Below, piece after piece: positions 51,952 to 61,130 of a DNA stretch of 64,000 bases. How positions within the stretch are numbered: the first letter of the stretch is position 1; each line of letters opens with the position of its first letter. Origin of the DNA: JAIBDK01 sp965261915 (GTDB lineage Bacteria; Pseudomonadota; Gammaproteobacteria; Arenicellales; Poriferihabitantaceae); contig CBDHDW010000013.1 of assembly GCA_965261915.1 (NCBI GenBank), positions 1,736,001 to 1,800,000 on the forward strand. Direction: 5' to 3'. The notes beneath the pieces were generated by a model. The model did no database searches. It was not told the origin of the DNA and saw only the letters and a program-made list of their open reading frames with translations. A program made the position numbers and the translations under genes.

Positions 51952-52350
51952 CTACTCGCGCTCTAAAGTGCACTGTAACGGGTGCTGATTCTCGCTGGCA
52001 AAATCCATCACCAATCGAACTTTTGTTTCAGCAATTTCCCGGCTGAAAACTCCGCAAATCCCAACACCTTTTGTGTGAACGTGGCGCATTATCTGTTCAG
52101 CCTCATCCTGATTCATTGCAAAGAATCGTATTAAAAGCATCACCACAAATTCCATGGGGGTGTAATCATCATTCAATAACAAAACTTTGTATAAAGGGGG
52201 CTTCTTGAGAACAACTCTGGTTTTTTCTGCAACAAGTCCAGTCCCTTGATCCGAATCAGCGCCATCGGGATTTATAGGTCCAGCAGGGTTCTCCGGACCT
52301 TCAGGAGGCTCAGTGGACAGCTTCGTTCTGGAGACATCGAGAAACATCAT
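51952..52350 (-). CDS. clpS: ClpS adaptor of the ClpAP protease
   Basis: The core PPLYKVLLLNDDYTPMEFVVMLLIRFFAMNQDEAEQIMRHVHTKGVGICGVFSREIAETKV carries the N-degron pocket (NDDYTPM; the conserved His-containing helix). About 45 Pro/Gly/Glu-rich residues precede the core, longer than in E. coli ClpS (106 aa). I choose the ATG at 52350 (or 52347) rather than the longer frame that would overlap erpA. Confidence 0.92.
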   Translation of the reverse strand: MMFLDVSRTKLSTEPPEGPENPAGPINPDGADSDQGTGLVAEKTRVVLKKPPLYKVLLLNDDYTPMEFVVMLLIRFFAMNQDEAEQIMRHVHTKGVGICGVFSREIAETKVRLVMDFASENQHPLQCTLERE

Positions 52351-52370
52351 GGTGTAGATTCCAATGTTAT

Positions 52371-52742
52371 CTAGAATGCCCCGCCACCGCAACCACCACA
52401 AGCACCGCTACCGCCAACAGACTGAAATACATCATTGAATACGAATGTCGCATTCATTCCATCGTCTACGTAGTCAACCTCAGCGCCACCGAGAAAGCTA
52501 ATTGCAAACGGATCAACCACCAGTTTAAATCCTTCATCTCCTTGCATCATGCTATCTTTTTCTTCGGCTTTTTCAGCGAAGGTCATTCCATAGTTCATCC
52601 CCGAACACCCCCCGCCGGATACGTAAATTCGTACTGCAGCCGCTTCGCCGTTGGTATCAGTAATTAAAGATGCGATTTTGCTTCTTGCAGATTCGGTTAC
52701 CAGAAGATCGCTATTTGACAGGACCTGACTATATTCACTCAT
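52371..52742 (-). CDS. erpA: A-type iron-sulfur carrier, ErpA-like
   Basis: 123 residues of the HesB/IscA fold: IYVSGGGCSGMNYGMTFAEKAEEKD holds the first ligand Cys (about residue 46), and the C-terminus has Cys-Gly-Gly-Cys in SGACGGCGGGAF. Most A-type carriers have Cys-Gly-Cys here, so the last pair is one residue further apart than usual. It passes Fe-S clusters to target enzymes. It precedes clpS by 20 bp and may be cotranscribed. Confidence 0.85.
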   Translation of the reverse strand: MSEYSQVLSNSDLLVTESARSKIASLITDTNGEAAAVRIYVSGGGCSGMNYGMTFAEKAEEKDSMMQGDEGFKLVVDPFAISFLGGAEVDYVDDGMNATFVFNDVFQSVGGSGACGGCGGGAF

Positions 52743-52988
52743 AAAACTAACCCTCGAAAACGTATAAATTCAGCCACATTGGCTAATTAAAGTGCCGTAA
52801 CAGACAATGATTTTAAAAATGCTTGAAAAAAGTCGTTTCGACGCTATTTAGATAGTGCTATTTTATACATAATCAAGCATTCAACAAGCCCGTATTTCAC
52901 GACATTCTAGCAACCATTGACTGTGCTTGCTAACTTTAATGAAAACGTTCCGATTATCACTTAAATATCGCTCAGCTTAGAGAAAAAA

Positions 52989-53261
52989 ATGACTCGAAAA
53001 GTTCAATGCGTCTTTCTTGGCGAGGAAGCCGAAGGCCTGGAAAAAACCCCTTATCCCGGGGAATTAGGGGTTCGAATATATGAAAATATTTCGACAATAG
53101 CCTGGCAGCAATGGCTCGAACGTTCGGTGATGATCATCAACGAATACCAACTCAATTCGGCGGATCCCGCGAATCAGGAATTGATCGAAAAACACCTGGT
53201 GGGATTTCTTTTTAACGAAGGCGATAATGGTCAGGTTCCGGAAGGATTCAACCCACAGTAA
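52989..53261 (+). CDS. yggX: Probable Fe(2+)-trafficking protein YggX
   Basis: 90 residues: VQCVFLGEEAEGLEKTPYPGELGVRIYENIS with the conserved Cys7, then WQQWLERSVMIINEYQLN and HLVGFLF. The family protects Fe-S clusters against oxidation. It is divergent from erpA across a 246-bp AT-rich gap. In many genomes it follows mutY, which is absent here. Confidence 0.94.
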   Translation: MTRKVQCVFLGEEAEGLEKTPYPGELGVRIYENISTIAWQQWLERSVMIINEYQLNSADPANQELIEKHLVGFLFNEGDNGQVPEGFNPQ

Positions 53262-53307
53262 ACTCGTGACCGGCCAGACGAGAAAAATCGTCAGCCAGTA
53301 GAGCGTA

Positions 53308-54090
53308 TTAAGCAGATATTGGTGTTGCAGTAGAAAATAATCTAAAGAAGTTATCCGTTGTTTTTTCAGCCAGCTCTTCCAGCGAGAGATTTTTAAGCTC
53401 GGCTACTTTTTCTGCAGTATGCTTTACCATGCTGGGTTCGTTGGTCTTTCCCCGAAAGGGAACAGGTGCAAGGTAAGGTGAATCTGTTTCCACTAGAACC
53501 CGATCAATTGGCGTCTTTTTCGCCACCTCTCGCAGGGTTTCCGCATTTTTAAAAGTAACAATTCCTGAAAAAGAAATATAAAAACCAATATCCAGCGCTC
53601 GCCTGGCTGTTTCCCAATCTTCGGCAAAACAATGCATCACGCCGCCACAATCTTCCGCTCCACCGTTCTCCAGCATGTCCATCGTATCCGCAGCAGCTGA
53701 TCGGGTGTGAATGATTAAAGGCTTGCCGCATTGCCGTGCTGCCTGAATGTGGTTCTCGAATCGGCGATGTTGCCAACGCAAATCACCTTCGTTGCGAAAG
53801 TAATCCAGACCAGTCTCACCGATGGCCACTACGTTTGGGTTGTCAGCCAAAACCAGCAACTCATCAGTTGAGGGATCCTGACCGTCTGTATAATTTGGGT
53901 GAACACCAACCGAACTGAAAATATGGTCATTTTCTTCGGCCAGTTTTTCGACCTCAGGGTATTGTTCGAGGTTAACAGCGACACAGAGCATGTATCGAAT
54001 ACCGTTTTCCTGTGCGCGAGCCATGATTCCTTCAAAGTCATCGCACAAAGGATCGAAGTTAATATGGCAATGGGAGTCAACAAGTTCCAT
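53308..54090 (-). CDS. TatD-family metal-dependent DNase
   Basis: The TIM-barrel metallohydrolase starts MELVDSHCHINFD with the metal-binding HxH. GETGLDYF, HTRSAAADTMDML, VMHCFAED and LVETDSPYLAPVPFRGKTNEPS supply the other ligands. I choose the ATG at 54090; six codons upstream are also open. It closes the holB-pilZ-tatD run, as in E. coli-like gene order. Confidence 0.92.
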   Translation of the reverse strand: MELVDSHCHINFDPLCDDFEGIMARAQENGIRYMLCVAVNLEQYPEVEKLAEENDHIFSSVGVHPNYTDGQDPSTDELLVLADNPNVVAIGETGLDYFRNEGDLRWQHRRFENHIQAARQCGKPLIIHTRSAAADTMDMLENGGAEDCGGVMHCFAEDWETARRALDIGFYISFSGIVTFKNAETLREVAKKTPIDRVLVETDSPYLAPVPFRGKTNEPSMVKHTAEKVAELKNLSLEELAEKTTDNFFRLFSTATPISA

Positions 54091-54139
54091 AGGATTTCGG
54101 TAAAACAAACGTTGATGCTTAAACTGACTTGGCTACGCT

Positions 54140-54598
54140 TTACATCGTAAATGTGTCATCGGTACTGCTAATTCTTGCACCCAACATTCCTTCAATGGTA
54201 TTTCGCAAAGAATTTCCTTCTCGCCCCTTAAATTCCACACCAACACCCTGCTTCATGGTTCCACCTACCCCAGCCGGTGCGGTCCAGACTACCTTGCCGG
54301 CAACCGGTAAGGGCTTTTTCGAACCAGGCAGCGTAACCAACAAAAAGATTTCTTCATTCATCGGATAAGGGTTGCTAGTCGGAATAAACAGACCACCGCC
54401 TTTCACATAGGGCATATAAGCTTTGTGCAGATCGTCTTTATCAGCGTAACTTAGCGGCACAACAGAAGGGCGACCGGACTCCATTGGACTGTTTGCCGAT
54501 TTAGTTTCGGAGCGGCTGTGCGACGCTTTGGTTTTGTCCCTGGACTTAGGCTTGTTAGCGTCTACAGATTTATCTGGAACGGTGTTTTCTTCTGCCAT
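54140..54598 (-). CDS. pilZ: PilZ-domain protein (type IV pilus PilZ type)
   Basis: 152 residues. A charged, low-complexity N-terminus of about 55 residues precedes PLSYADKDDLHKAYMPYVKGGGLFIPTSNPYPMNEEIFLLVTLPGSKKPLPVAGKVVWTAPAG, the pattern of PilZ itself, which usually does not bind c-di-GMP and lacks the RxxxR motif, as here. It is needed for type IV pilus assembly in relatives and ties in with the pilin gene at 11937. Adjacent to holB, as is common. Confidence 0.88.
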   Translation of the reverse strand: MAEENTVPDKSVDANKPKSRDKTKASHSRSETKSANSPMESGRPSVVPLSYADKDDLHKAYMPYVKGGGLFIPTSNPYPMNEEIFLLVTLPGSKKPLPVAGKVVWTAPAGVGGTMKQGVGVEFKGREGNSLRNTIEGMLGARISSTDDTFTM

Positions 54599-54631
54599 CT
54601 ATTTACCAATTATTCATCTATAAAAAACGCA

Positions 54632-55669
54632 TTATCTCGAAACCCGTGTTAAAGCAATCAGCAAATCTTCCAGGGCCAGTTGTTCGTTTATACTACCCCG
54701 AGCAATTTTTTTGTAGTGGGTGATTCTATCATAAAGAGCGAACAGCCGATTTTCAGATACCTGCCTGATGCTTAATGCTTCCGGTATTTTCCAAAAAGGT
54801 TTCTGTTGAGTAGTACACCAAACGGTCAAATCTTTAATAAATTGCTGCATCCACAGCAAGGTGGTTTCGAACTCCATTTTAGCCAATTGCTGCGCCACAT
54901 CCAATGGGTTTGACTGATTCGCCACCGTAGAAATCAAGGATTTTAAATAACTTTCACGTGCCTCCAGTTCCCCGAACTCGTAAAGCTGCTTTGCCTGTAT
55001 TGGTGATTGACCGGAAAGATGTATTGCAATTCGCGCCTGATTCTCTGGCATATAGTCGGAAAGCCAGGAAACCGATTGTTCAACTGCCGGCTCGCTAAGT
55101 TTCACGTTCACACACCGGCTCAAAATGGTTCTTGGCAATCGCGCGGGTTCCGAAGCAGCCAAAATTAGTATCGTATTTTCGGGCGGCTCTTCAAGCAGCT
55201 TCAATAACGCGTTGGCAGCATTAATATTCATTCTATCTGCTGGAATAATTAAGCCGATTTTTGTTGCTGATATGTGGCAATGTGTCGTGAAACGATCGAT
55301 CAGCTGTCTAATCTGGTTGACCGAAACTACTTTCCCTGGCTTGGCTTTTCGGTCTCTTTGTTTGACATCCAGATACCGTTCGCTGTAAGCGGACAACAAC
55401 TCAATCCGACCGTTTGCAGATTCGTTTTCAGAGGTAATAACATGAAAATCCGGATGGGATCCGGCTTCAAACAGCTTGCAATTCTGACAGCTTAGACAAG
55501 GTGATCTTTGATTAGAATAAGCCATCTCACAAATCAGATAATGACTCAATTCAGTGACGAATTCCCGAAGCCCGGTTCCGGGATTGGCGGAAATCAGCAG
55601 ACCGTGATGCAACGACCGCGTGCGTGCGGTGAGATTTTGCCAGCGGTCTTGATGCCAGGGCAATATCAT
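54632..55669 (-). CDS. holB: DNA polymerase III delta' subunit
   Basis: Clamp-loader subunit of 345 residues. The N-terminal AAA fold has LHHGLLISANPGTGLREFVTEL in the P-loop position, with the Lys missing, as expected for delta', which does not hydrolyse ATP. The Cys cluster CLSCQNCKLFEAGSHPDF binds zinc, and INAANALLKLLEEPPENTILILAAS with LPRTILSRC is the SRC region. It overlaps tmk by four bases. Confidence 0.94.
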   Translation of the reverse strand: MILPWHQDRWQNLTARTRSLHHGLLISANPGTGLREFVTELSHYLICEMAYSNQRSPCLSCQNCKLFEAGSHPDFHVITSENESANGRIELLSAYSERYLDVKQRDRKAKPGKVVSVNQIRQLIDRFTTHCHISATKIGLIIPADRMNINAANALLKLLEEPPENTILILAASEPARLPRTILSRCVNVKLSEPAVEQSVSWLSDYMPENQARIAIHLSGQSPIQAKQLYEFGELEARESYLKSLISTVANQSNPLDVAQQLAKMEFETTLLWMQQFIKDLTVWCTTQQKPFWKIPEALSIRQVSENRLFALYDRITHYKKIARGSINEQLALEDLLIALTRVSR

Positions 55670-56316
55670 AAGGATTCTGTTTGCAGCGTAATGGTCAAAA
55701 ACGTCGAAAAAACCTTAGAAATCTCATCGGAAACTCTGGATAGCGATTGACTGGAATCGACAATTTTAATTCTATCGCTAAAATCATTGGCCCGGTGCAG
55801 ATAATTCCGTCTGACCGCAGATTTAAATTCCAGTTTTTGTTTCTCAAATCGATCACCGGGTTCTCCGCGAGAACGAACACGCTGCATTCCTGTTTCGACG
55901 GGCAAATCCAGCAACACGGTTAAATCGGGTTGTAGCCCGCGCTGCACCCACTGCTCAAGTCTCGCAATGCGGTTTTGATCTATCCCTCGTCCCCCTGCCT
56001 GATAGGCATAAGTGGCATCCGTAAATCGATCGCAAATAACCCAGCTACCTTTGTTTAAGGCAGGTTTAATGATTTCTTCTATATGCTGCATCCGTGCCGC
56101 GAACATCAGCAACAGCTCAGCATCATCGCTTATCGGAATGGGGTCGGATTTCAGCAAAATATCCCTGAGCTTTTCCCCTAATTCCGTACCGCCAGGTTCT
56201 CGGGTTAACAAAACCTCAAAACCGGACTGTTCTACCAAATTCTTCAAATACGGAATATGTGTGGACTTTCCTGCGCCATCACCGCCTTCGACTGTTATGA
56301 ATCGACCTTTAGTCAC
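55666..56316 (-). CDS. tmk: Thymidylate kinase
   Basis: 216 residues: P-loop GGDGAGKST at about 9-17, LLTREPGGTELGE for dTMP binding, and CDRFTDATYAYQAGGRG with the DRF/Y catalytic segment. It phosphorylates dTMP to dTDP. It lies between mltG and holB in the order usual for gammaproteobacteria, with four-base overlap to holB. Confidence 0.96.
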   Translation of the reverse strand: MTKGRFITVEGGDGAGKSTHIPYLKNLVEQSGFEVLLTREPGGTELGEKLRDILLKSDPIPISDDAELLLMFAARMQHIEEIIKPALNKGSWVICDRFTDATYAYQAGGRGIDQNRIARLEQWVQRGLQPDLTVLLDLPVETGMQRVRSRGEPGDRFEKQKLEFKSAVRRNYLHRANDFSDRIKIVDSSQSLSRVSDEISKVFSTFLTITLQTESL

Positions 56317-56336
56317 TAGTGAATCTGCCCATTGTA

Positions 56337-57353
56337 TTACCCCGATTTTTTTCTGCTCAACAAATACTTTTTTACCGCGGCATTATGCGCTTTCAGGGTC
56401 TTTGAAAACTGGTGCCGGCCCTCGCCTTTGGCAACAAAATATAACGCCTCTGTTGTCATTGGATTTACTGCTGACAGAATCGCCTGCTCACCGGGAAGGC
56501 TAATCGGCGTAGGCGGCAATCCATACCGTGTATAAGTGTTATAGGGCGTATCCGTTTTTAAATGCTTACGCGTTATATCACCAGCGTAAGCATCCCCAAC
56601 ACCATAGATTACCGTTGGATCTGTTTGCAGGCGCATACCCATTCGCAGACGGTTGTCGAACACGCCGGATATTTCAGGCTGCTCATCTCTAACCTGGCTT
56701 TCCTTTTCAATAATTGAAGCCATAATCAATGCTTCATATGTGTTCTTGATCTGGATATCTGGTTTTCGCTGAAGCCAGGCATCGTCCAGTATGGTTCGCA
56801 TTAATTCAAACGAACGCCGCAGAATATTTAAGTCGCTGTCTCCAGCGCGATATTGATAAGTATCAGGATAAAATTGCCCTTCAGGGTGATCGTCAGGGTA
56901 GCCCAATTCGGTCATGATATCCTGATCGGTCCAGCCTGTTGTAAGTTGTTTAAGATTATTAGCGGTTGCCAGCGCACCCCGCATTTGTTTAAAAGTCCAA
57001 CCCTCAACTATGGTGACTTTTATACCAACCTGTCCTTTGCCTTTTTCCAACCAGCGAACAAAGTCGGCAAGTGAAATATGCTCCGGAAACTTATATTCAC
57101 CTGCCTTAATATGATTTACATCATTGAGGCGTGCATAGATCTTTAGCGTATAAGGCTCGCTGATATTTCCGGCCCTGAGCAGATCCCGGGCCAGCGAAGA
57201 AAGGGTGTCACCGCGCTCGACAAGGAAGGGATTCGGCAGATCAAGCAGTGGTTGATTAATTTCGCTATCATAATAAACCGTTGCCGCTGCCAAACTTCCC
57301 AGGCCGAGTAGTACTATCGTTCCCAGTACTTTTTTAGACCCACTTTTCATCAA
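56337..57353 (-). CDS. mltG: Endolytic murein transglycosylase MltG
   Basis: 338 residues: an N-terminal membrane anchor (VLGTIVLLGLGSLAAATVYY), a LysM-like segment, then the YceG catalytic domain with the active Glu at residue 216 in MASIIEKESQV, followed by RLRMGMRLQTDPTVIYG and YNTYTRYGLPPTPISLPG. It cuts nascent glycan strands at the inner membrane. pabC, often found between fabF and this gene, is absent: only 35 bp separate them. Confidence 0.95.
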   Translation of the reverse strand: MMKSGSKKVLGTIVLLGLGSLAAATVYYDSEINQPLLDLPNPFLVERGDTLSSLARDLLRAGNISEPYTLKIYARLNDVNHIKAGEYKFPEHISLADFVRWLEKGKGQVGIKVTIVEGWTFKQMRGALATANNLKQLTTGWTDQDIMTELGYPDDHPEGQFYPDTYQYRAGDSDLNILRRSFELMRTILDDAWLQRKPDIQIKNTYEALIMASIIEKESQVRDEQPEISGVFDNRLRMGMRLQTDPTVIYGVGDAYAGDITRKHLKTDTPYNTYTRYGLPPTPISLPGEQAILSAVNPMTTEALYFVAKGEGRHQFSKTLKAHNAAVKKYLLSRKKSG

Positions 57354-57388
57354 CCAGTCGCGGTAATCAAAGGATTCGAGGCTGCTTT

Positions 57389-58627
57389 TTAAACTTTACT
57401 GAAAACCAATGTGCCATTGGTTCCACCAAAACCAAATGAATTGCTCAAGGCAACCTCGATTTTATGTTGCTGAGCTTCCCCTGGAACGTAATCCAGATCA
57501 CAATCCGGATCCGGATCCACCAGGTTAATTGTGGGCGGAATGGTTTGATGGTAAATTGACATCGCCGTCATCACCGCTTCTACTCCGCCAGCGGCGCCGA
57601 GTAAATGACCAATCATCGATTTATTTGAGCTAATTTTCAAGTTTGACGCATGGCTCGTGAAAGATTTCCTTACCGCTAAAGTTTCCGCAACATCTCCCTG
57701 TGGCGTCGATGTTCCGTGTGCATTAAGATACTGTACGCGGTCATGGGAAATTCCTGCATTCTTAAGCGCTGCATCCATACAACGACTCGCGCCCTCGCCT
57801 CCGGGCGACGGACTGGTCATATGATACGCATCACCACTCATTCCAAAGCCTGATAATTCAGCATAGATACGGGCACCTCGTGCTTTAGCATGCTCATATT
57901 CCTCGAGCACAACAACTCCGGCCCCCTCTCCCATGACAAAACCATCACGCCCGGTATCCCAGGGCCGACTTGCGGTAGCCGGATCATCGTTTCGACGGCT
58001 TAAGGCCTTGGCAGAACTAAAACCTGCCAACGACGTCGGGGAGATAGGCGCCTCGGCGCCGCCGGCGACCATTACATCAGCATCACCATACTCAATAAGT
58101 CTCCCGGCCTCGCCGATTGCGTGGGTTCCGGTGCTACAAGCGGTAACCATGGAAAGATTAGGACCTTGCAATCCAAACTGGATGGACAGATTTCCCGAGA
58201 TCATGTTGGTTATCGTCATCGGAATGTAAAACGGCGATACTCTGCGGCTGCCTTTCGTCGCAAGCAGTTCAGCGGTATTTTCAATGGTACTGATACCGCC
58301 AATCCCGGAGCCGATATAGACCCCCATTCGATGCGCATTTTCCTCGCTAACTTCCAGCCCGGAATCCCTGAACGCTTCAATCCCACCCAACAGTCCGAGT
58401 AACATAAATCGATCCATTTTTCTCGCATCCTTTGCAGAAACGAACTCTGAGGGATCAAACTCTGGAACTTCACCTGCGAAACTACAAGGGAATTCTGATG
58501 CGTCAAACTGGCTTATCGGTGCGATACCGTTTTCACCATTCACCATCGCCTGCCAGGAGGTCTCTAACCCAAAACCGACAGGGGTAACTACACCCATTCC
58601 GGTAACCACTACACGTCTGTTATTCAT
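57389..58627 (-). CDS. fabF: 3-oxoacyl-ACP synthase II
   Basis: 412 residues with the Cys-His-His catalytic triad: TACSTGTHAIGEA (Cys), LNAHGTSTPQGD (His) and SMIGHLLGAAGGVEA (His). It elongates fatty acids, including the C16:1 to C18:1 step. The start MNNRRVVVTGMGVVTPVG is canonical. It lies 192 bp after acpP, with a terminator-like hairpin between. Confidence 0.96.
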   Translation of the reverse strand: MNNRRVVVTGMGVVTPVGFGLETSWQAMVNGENGIAPISQFDASEFPCSFAGEVPEFDPSEFVSAKDARKMDRFMLLGLLGGIEAFRDSGLEVSEENAHRMGVYIGSGIGGISTIENTAELLATKGSRRVSPFYIPMTITNMISGNLSIQFGLQGPNLSMVTACSTGTHAIGEAGRLIEYGDADVMVAGGAEAPISPTSLAGFSSAKALSRRNDDPATASRPWDTGRDGFVMGEGAGVVVLEEYEHAKARGARIYAELSGFGMSGDAYHMTSPSPGGEGASRCMDAALKNAGISHDRVQYLNAHGTSTPQGDVAETLAVRKSFTSHASNLKISSNKSMIGHLLGAAGGVEAVMTAMSIYHQTIPPTINLVDPDPDCDLDYVPGEAQQHKIEVALSNSFGFGGTNGTLVFSKV

Positions 58628-58730
58628 AGCTTGAGAAAATTGTTATTTCGGAGAATTATACTAGATGATTTGGCACGCCGCTGATCACAGCGCCTAAATA
58701 AACGGCTTAATTATGCAGGCCCACAAAACA

Positions 58731-58761
58731 CAAAAACCGCTACCTTTTTACAGGTAACGGT
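58731..58761 (-). terminator. Hairpin and T-run between acpP and fabF
   Basis: On the minus strand, ACCGTTACCT and AGGTAGCGGT form a stem with one mismatch around GTAAAA, followed by TTTTTG. It would attenuate read-through from the very highly expressed acpP into fabF, which lies downstream. Confidence 0.75.
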
Positions 58762-58819
58762 CTTCGAAACCAGTTACTTTCAGGCGTTTCCTGTGGAAAC
58801 CACCAAAAGTAAATCTACA

Positions 58820-59056
58820 TCAAGAAACTGAGGCTTTGATGTAATCGATAGCGTCTTGAACTTTTGTGATCTTCTCCGCGTCGTCGTCTGGGATTTCTGC
58901 GTCGAATTCTTCTTCCAGCGCCATTACCAGTTCCACAGTATCCAGAGAATCTGCACCTAAATCATCAACAAAAGATGCAGCAGCAGTAACCTGATTTTCA
59001 TTAACACCAAGCTGTTCAACTACAACCTTCGTCACACGTTCTTCTATTGAGCTCAT
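58820..59056 (-). CDS. acpP: Acyl carrier protein
   Basis: 78 residues, highly acidic. The phosphopantetheine Ser lies in GADSLDTVELVMALEEEFD, at about position 37. The start at 59056 (MSSIEERVTK) matches the usual N-terminus; an in-frame ATG six codons upstream is less likely. The 268 bases up to fabG contain no other gene and probably hold a strong promoter. Confidence 0.96.
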   Translation of the reverse strand: MSSIEERVTKVVVEQLGVNENQVTAAASFVDDLGADSLDTVELVMALEEEFDAEIPDDDAEKITKVQDAIDYIKASVS

Positions 59057-59324
59057 TCGAGTATTGGCCTCCACGTAAATGAGAAAAATTATCCGCTAAT
59101 TCTAGTGAGCCAGTTAAAAACCAACCCATCCACACAAACATACAACTAAAACGAATCAACGGGATTTTGGACGGACGGATAGTAAACAATAGAACCGTAC
59201 AAGTCCATGGAATATTGAAATATTTTACGAAATAAATGACCTTAAAAATCAATAGTTTTTTGCAGACAAGTCTTCAACTTATTGTTTTGATGGTATTATT
59301 TATTTTTCCAACACGAATTATCTA

Positions 59325-60077
59325 CTACGGCATAAACATTCCGCCGTTAACGTGAAGCGTTTCACCGGTCACATACGATGCCATTGAAGAGCCCAAAAAC
59401 AATGCCGCGGATGCGATATCATCTACTGACCCAAGCTCGTTCAGCGGTACATTTTTGAGAATTGTCTGCTTCTGATCATCGGTAAGCGCATCAGTCATAT
59501 CCGTGGCGATAAACCCAGGCGCGATAGCGTTGACGGTGATACTCCTGGATGCGACCTCTTGTGCCAGTGACTTGGAAAATCCGATCAACCCGGCTTTTGC
59601 CGCAGCGTAATTGGATTGGCCCGCATTTCCAGTCACACCCACCACCGAGGCAATATTGATAATTCGCCCAAATCTCGCCTTGGTCATGCCTCGTAGCACG
59701 GCCTTGCTAACAGTATACGCGGATTTCAAATTCGTCGACATAATGTCATCCCATTCTGTCTCTTTCATACGCATCAGGAGATTATCCCGCGTAATACCGG
59801 CATTGTTCACTAAAACCAGAGGCGATCCTGAGTTTTCATTGATTTCGGCAACCAGATCACTTACGCCCTGCGCATCATTTACATCAAGCACACGACCAAA
59901 TCCCGTTACTCCCGCGTCAGAAAAATTCTTGCCCACTGTTTCCGCCCCGGCTTCGCTGGTGGCGGTACCGTAAACAATGCCCCCTTCTCTGGCAAGCGCC
60001 AAGGCAATCGCTTTTCCTATCCCACGGCTAGCCCCGGTCACTAAACAAACCTTGTCCTGCATTAACGGACTCATCAT
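59325..60077 (-). CDS. fabG: 3-oxoacyl-ACP reductase
   Basis: An SDR enzyme of 245-250 residues: TGASRGIG cofactor loop, LVNNAGITRDNLLMRM, Ser in NIASVVGVTGNAG, and the YxxxK pair in SNYAAAKAGLIGFSK. It reduces 3-oxoacyl-ACP with NADPH. The start may be 60077, 60074 or 60062 (MQDKVCLVTG). Only 48 bp separate it from fabH, where fabD would normally stand. Confidence 0.95.
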   Translation of the reverse strand: MMSPLMQDKVCLVTGASRGIGKAIALALAREGGIVYGTATSEAGAETVGKNFSDAGVTGFGRVLDVNDAQGVSDLVAEINENSGSPLVLVNNAGITRDNLLMRMKETEWDDIMSTNLKSAYTVSKAVLRGMTKARFGRIINIASVVGVTGNAGQSNYAAAKAGLIGFSKSLAQEVASRSITVNAIAPGFIATDMTDALTDDQKQTILKNVPLNELGSVDDIASAALFLGSSMASYVTGETLHVNGGMFMP

Positions 60078-60125
60078 TAATTTCTCACTTCTTAATATGT
60101 ACTTTTATCGAACAAGGGTATTGAC

Positions 60126-61094
60126 CTAAATCCTGATTAATGCCGATCCCCAGGTAAAACCGCCTCCAAATCCCTCAATCAGGACATTCTGTCGCGGCTG
60201 AATTCGTCCATCACGGATTGCCTCATCCAGTGCTAGCGGAACAGAAGCCGCCGATGTATTTCCGTGGCGATCGACACAAACGATCACTTTTTCAGCGGGT
60301 ATTTTAGCGCGCTTACCCACCGCATTAATAATACGAATATTGGCCTGATGCGGAACCAGCCAGTCAATCTCGTCGCGGGTCATATGGTTGGCTTCCAGCG
60401 TCTCGCCGATGATATTACTCATCGCAGTGACAGCCCATCGAAAAACCTCACCACCTTCCATTGTGGTGTATGCTGTACCTGCCTGTATTCTCTCGTAATC
60501 CCTGGATACCCCCACCGGCACACATAACAAATCCTTGTATTTGCCGTCACTGTGTAAGTGGGTTGATAAAATCCCTGGTTCGGTATCACCTTTCAGAACG
60601 ACAGCGCCCGCACCATCACCAAACAATACACAGGTTCGGCGGTCAGACCAATCTATTATTCGGGAAAAGGTTTCAGCACCAACTACCAGTGCGCAATTTG
60701 CACTACCGGTTCTGATAAATTTATCCGCTACGTCAACGGCGAATAGAAACCCGGCGCAAACCGCCTGAACATCAAATGCCGGCGGTCCCTCTATGCCCAG
60801 ACGATGTTGTAATAAGCATGCCGTGCTGGGAAACACCTGATCCGCAGTCGTTGTCGCCACAATGATGAGATCGATATCCTGATTTCTAATTCCTGCAGCC
60901 TGTATAGCCTTAAGTGATGCCTGTTCCGCCAAATCACAGGTAAATTCATCATCAGCGGCTATTCTCCTTTCCTTGATACCAGAGCGCGATTGAATCCACT
61001 CATCGTTGGTGTCTACAAGTTTTTCCAGATCAGCATTGGTGACGACCTTTTCTGGAAGATATCCACCAGTGCCAATGATTCGCGAGTAACGCAT
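60126..61094 (-). CDS. fabH: 3-oxoacyl-ACP synthase III
   Basis: 322 residues: active Cys at residue 113 in FDVQAVCAGFLFA, His in WLVPHQANIRI and Asn in RHGNTSAASVPLALDEA. It starts fatty-acid synthesis by condensing acetyl-CoA with malonyl-ACP. Standard position after plsX. Confidence 0.96.
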   Translation of the reverse strand: MRYSRIIGTGGYLPEKVVTNADLEKLVDTNDEWIQSRSGIKERRIAADDEFTCDLAEQASLKAIQAAGIRNQDIDLIIVATTTADQVFPSTACLLQHRLGIEGPPAFDVQAVCAGFLFAVDVADKFIRTGSANCALVVGAETFSRIIDWSDRRTCVLFGDGAGAVVLKGDTEPGILSTHLHSDGKYKDLLCVPVGVSRDYERIQAGTAYTTMEGGEVFRWAVTAMSNIIGETLEANHMTRDEIDWLVPHQANIRIINAVGKRAKIPAEKVIVCVDRHGNTSAASVPLALDEAIRDGRIQPRQNVLIEGFGGGFTWGSALIRI

Positions 61095-61130
61095 TCAGAA
61101 TTGATATTTGAGTTTGGAGTATTTCGTAAG

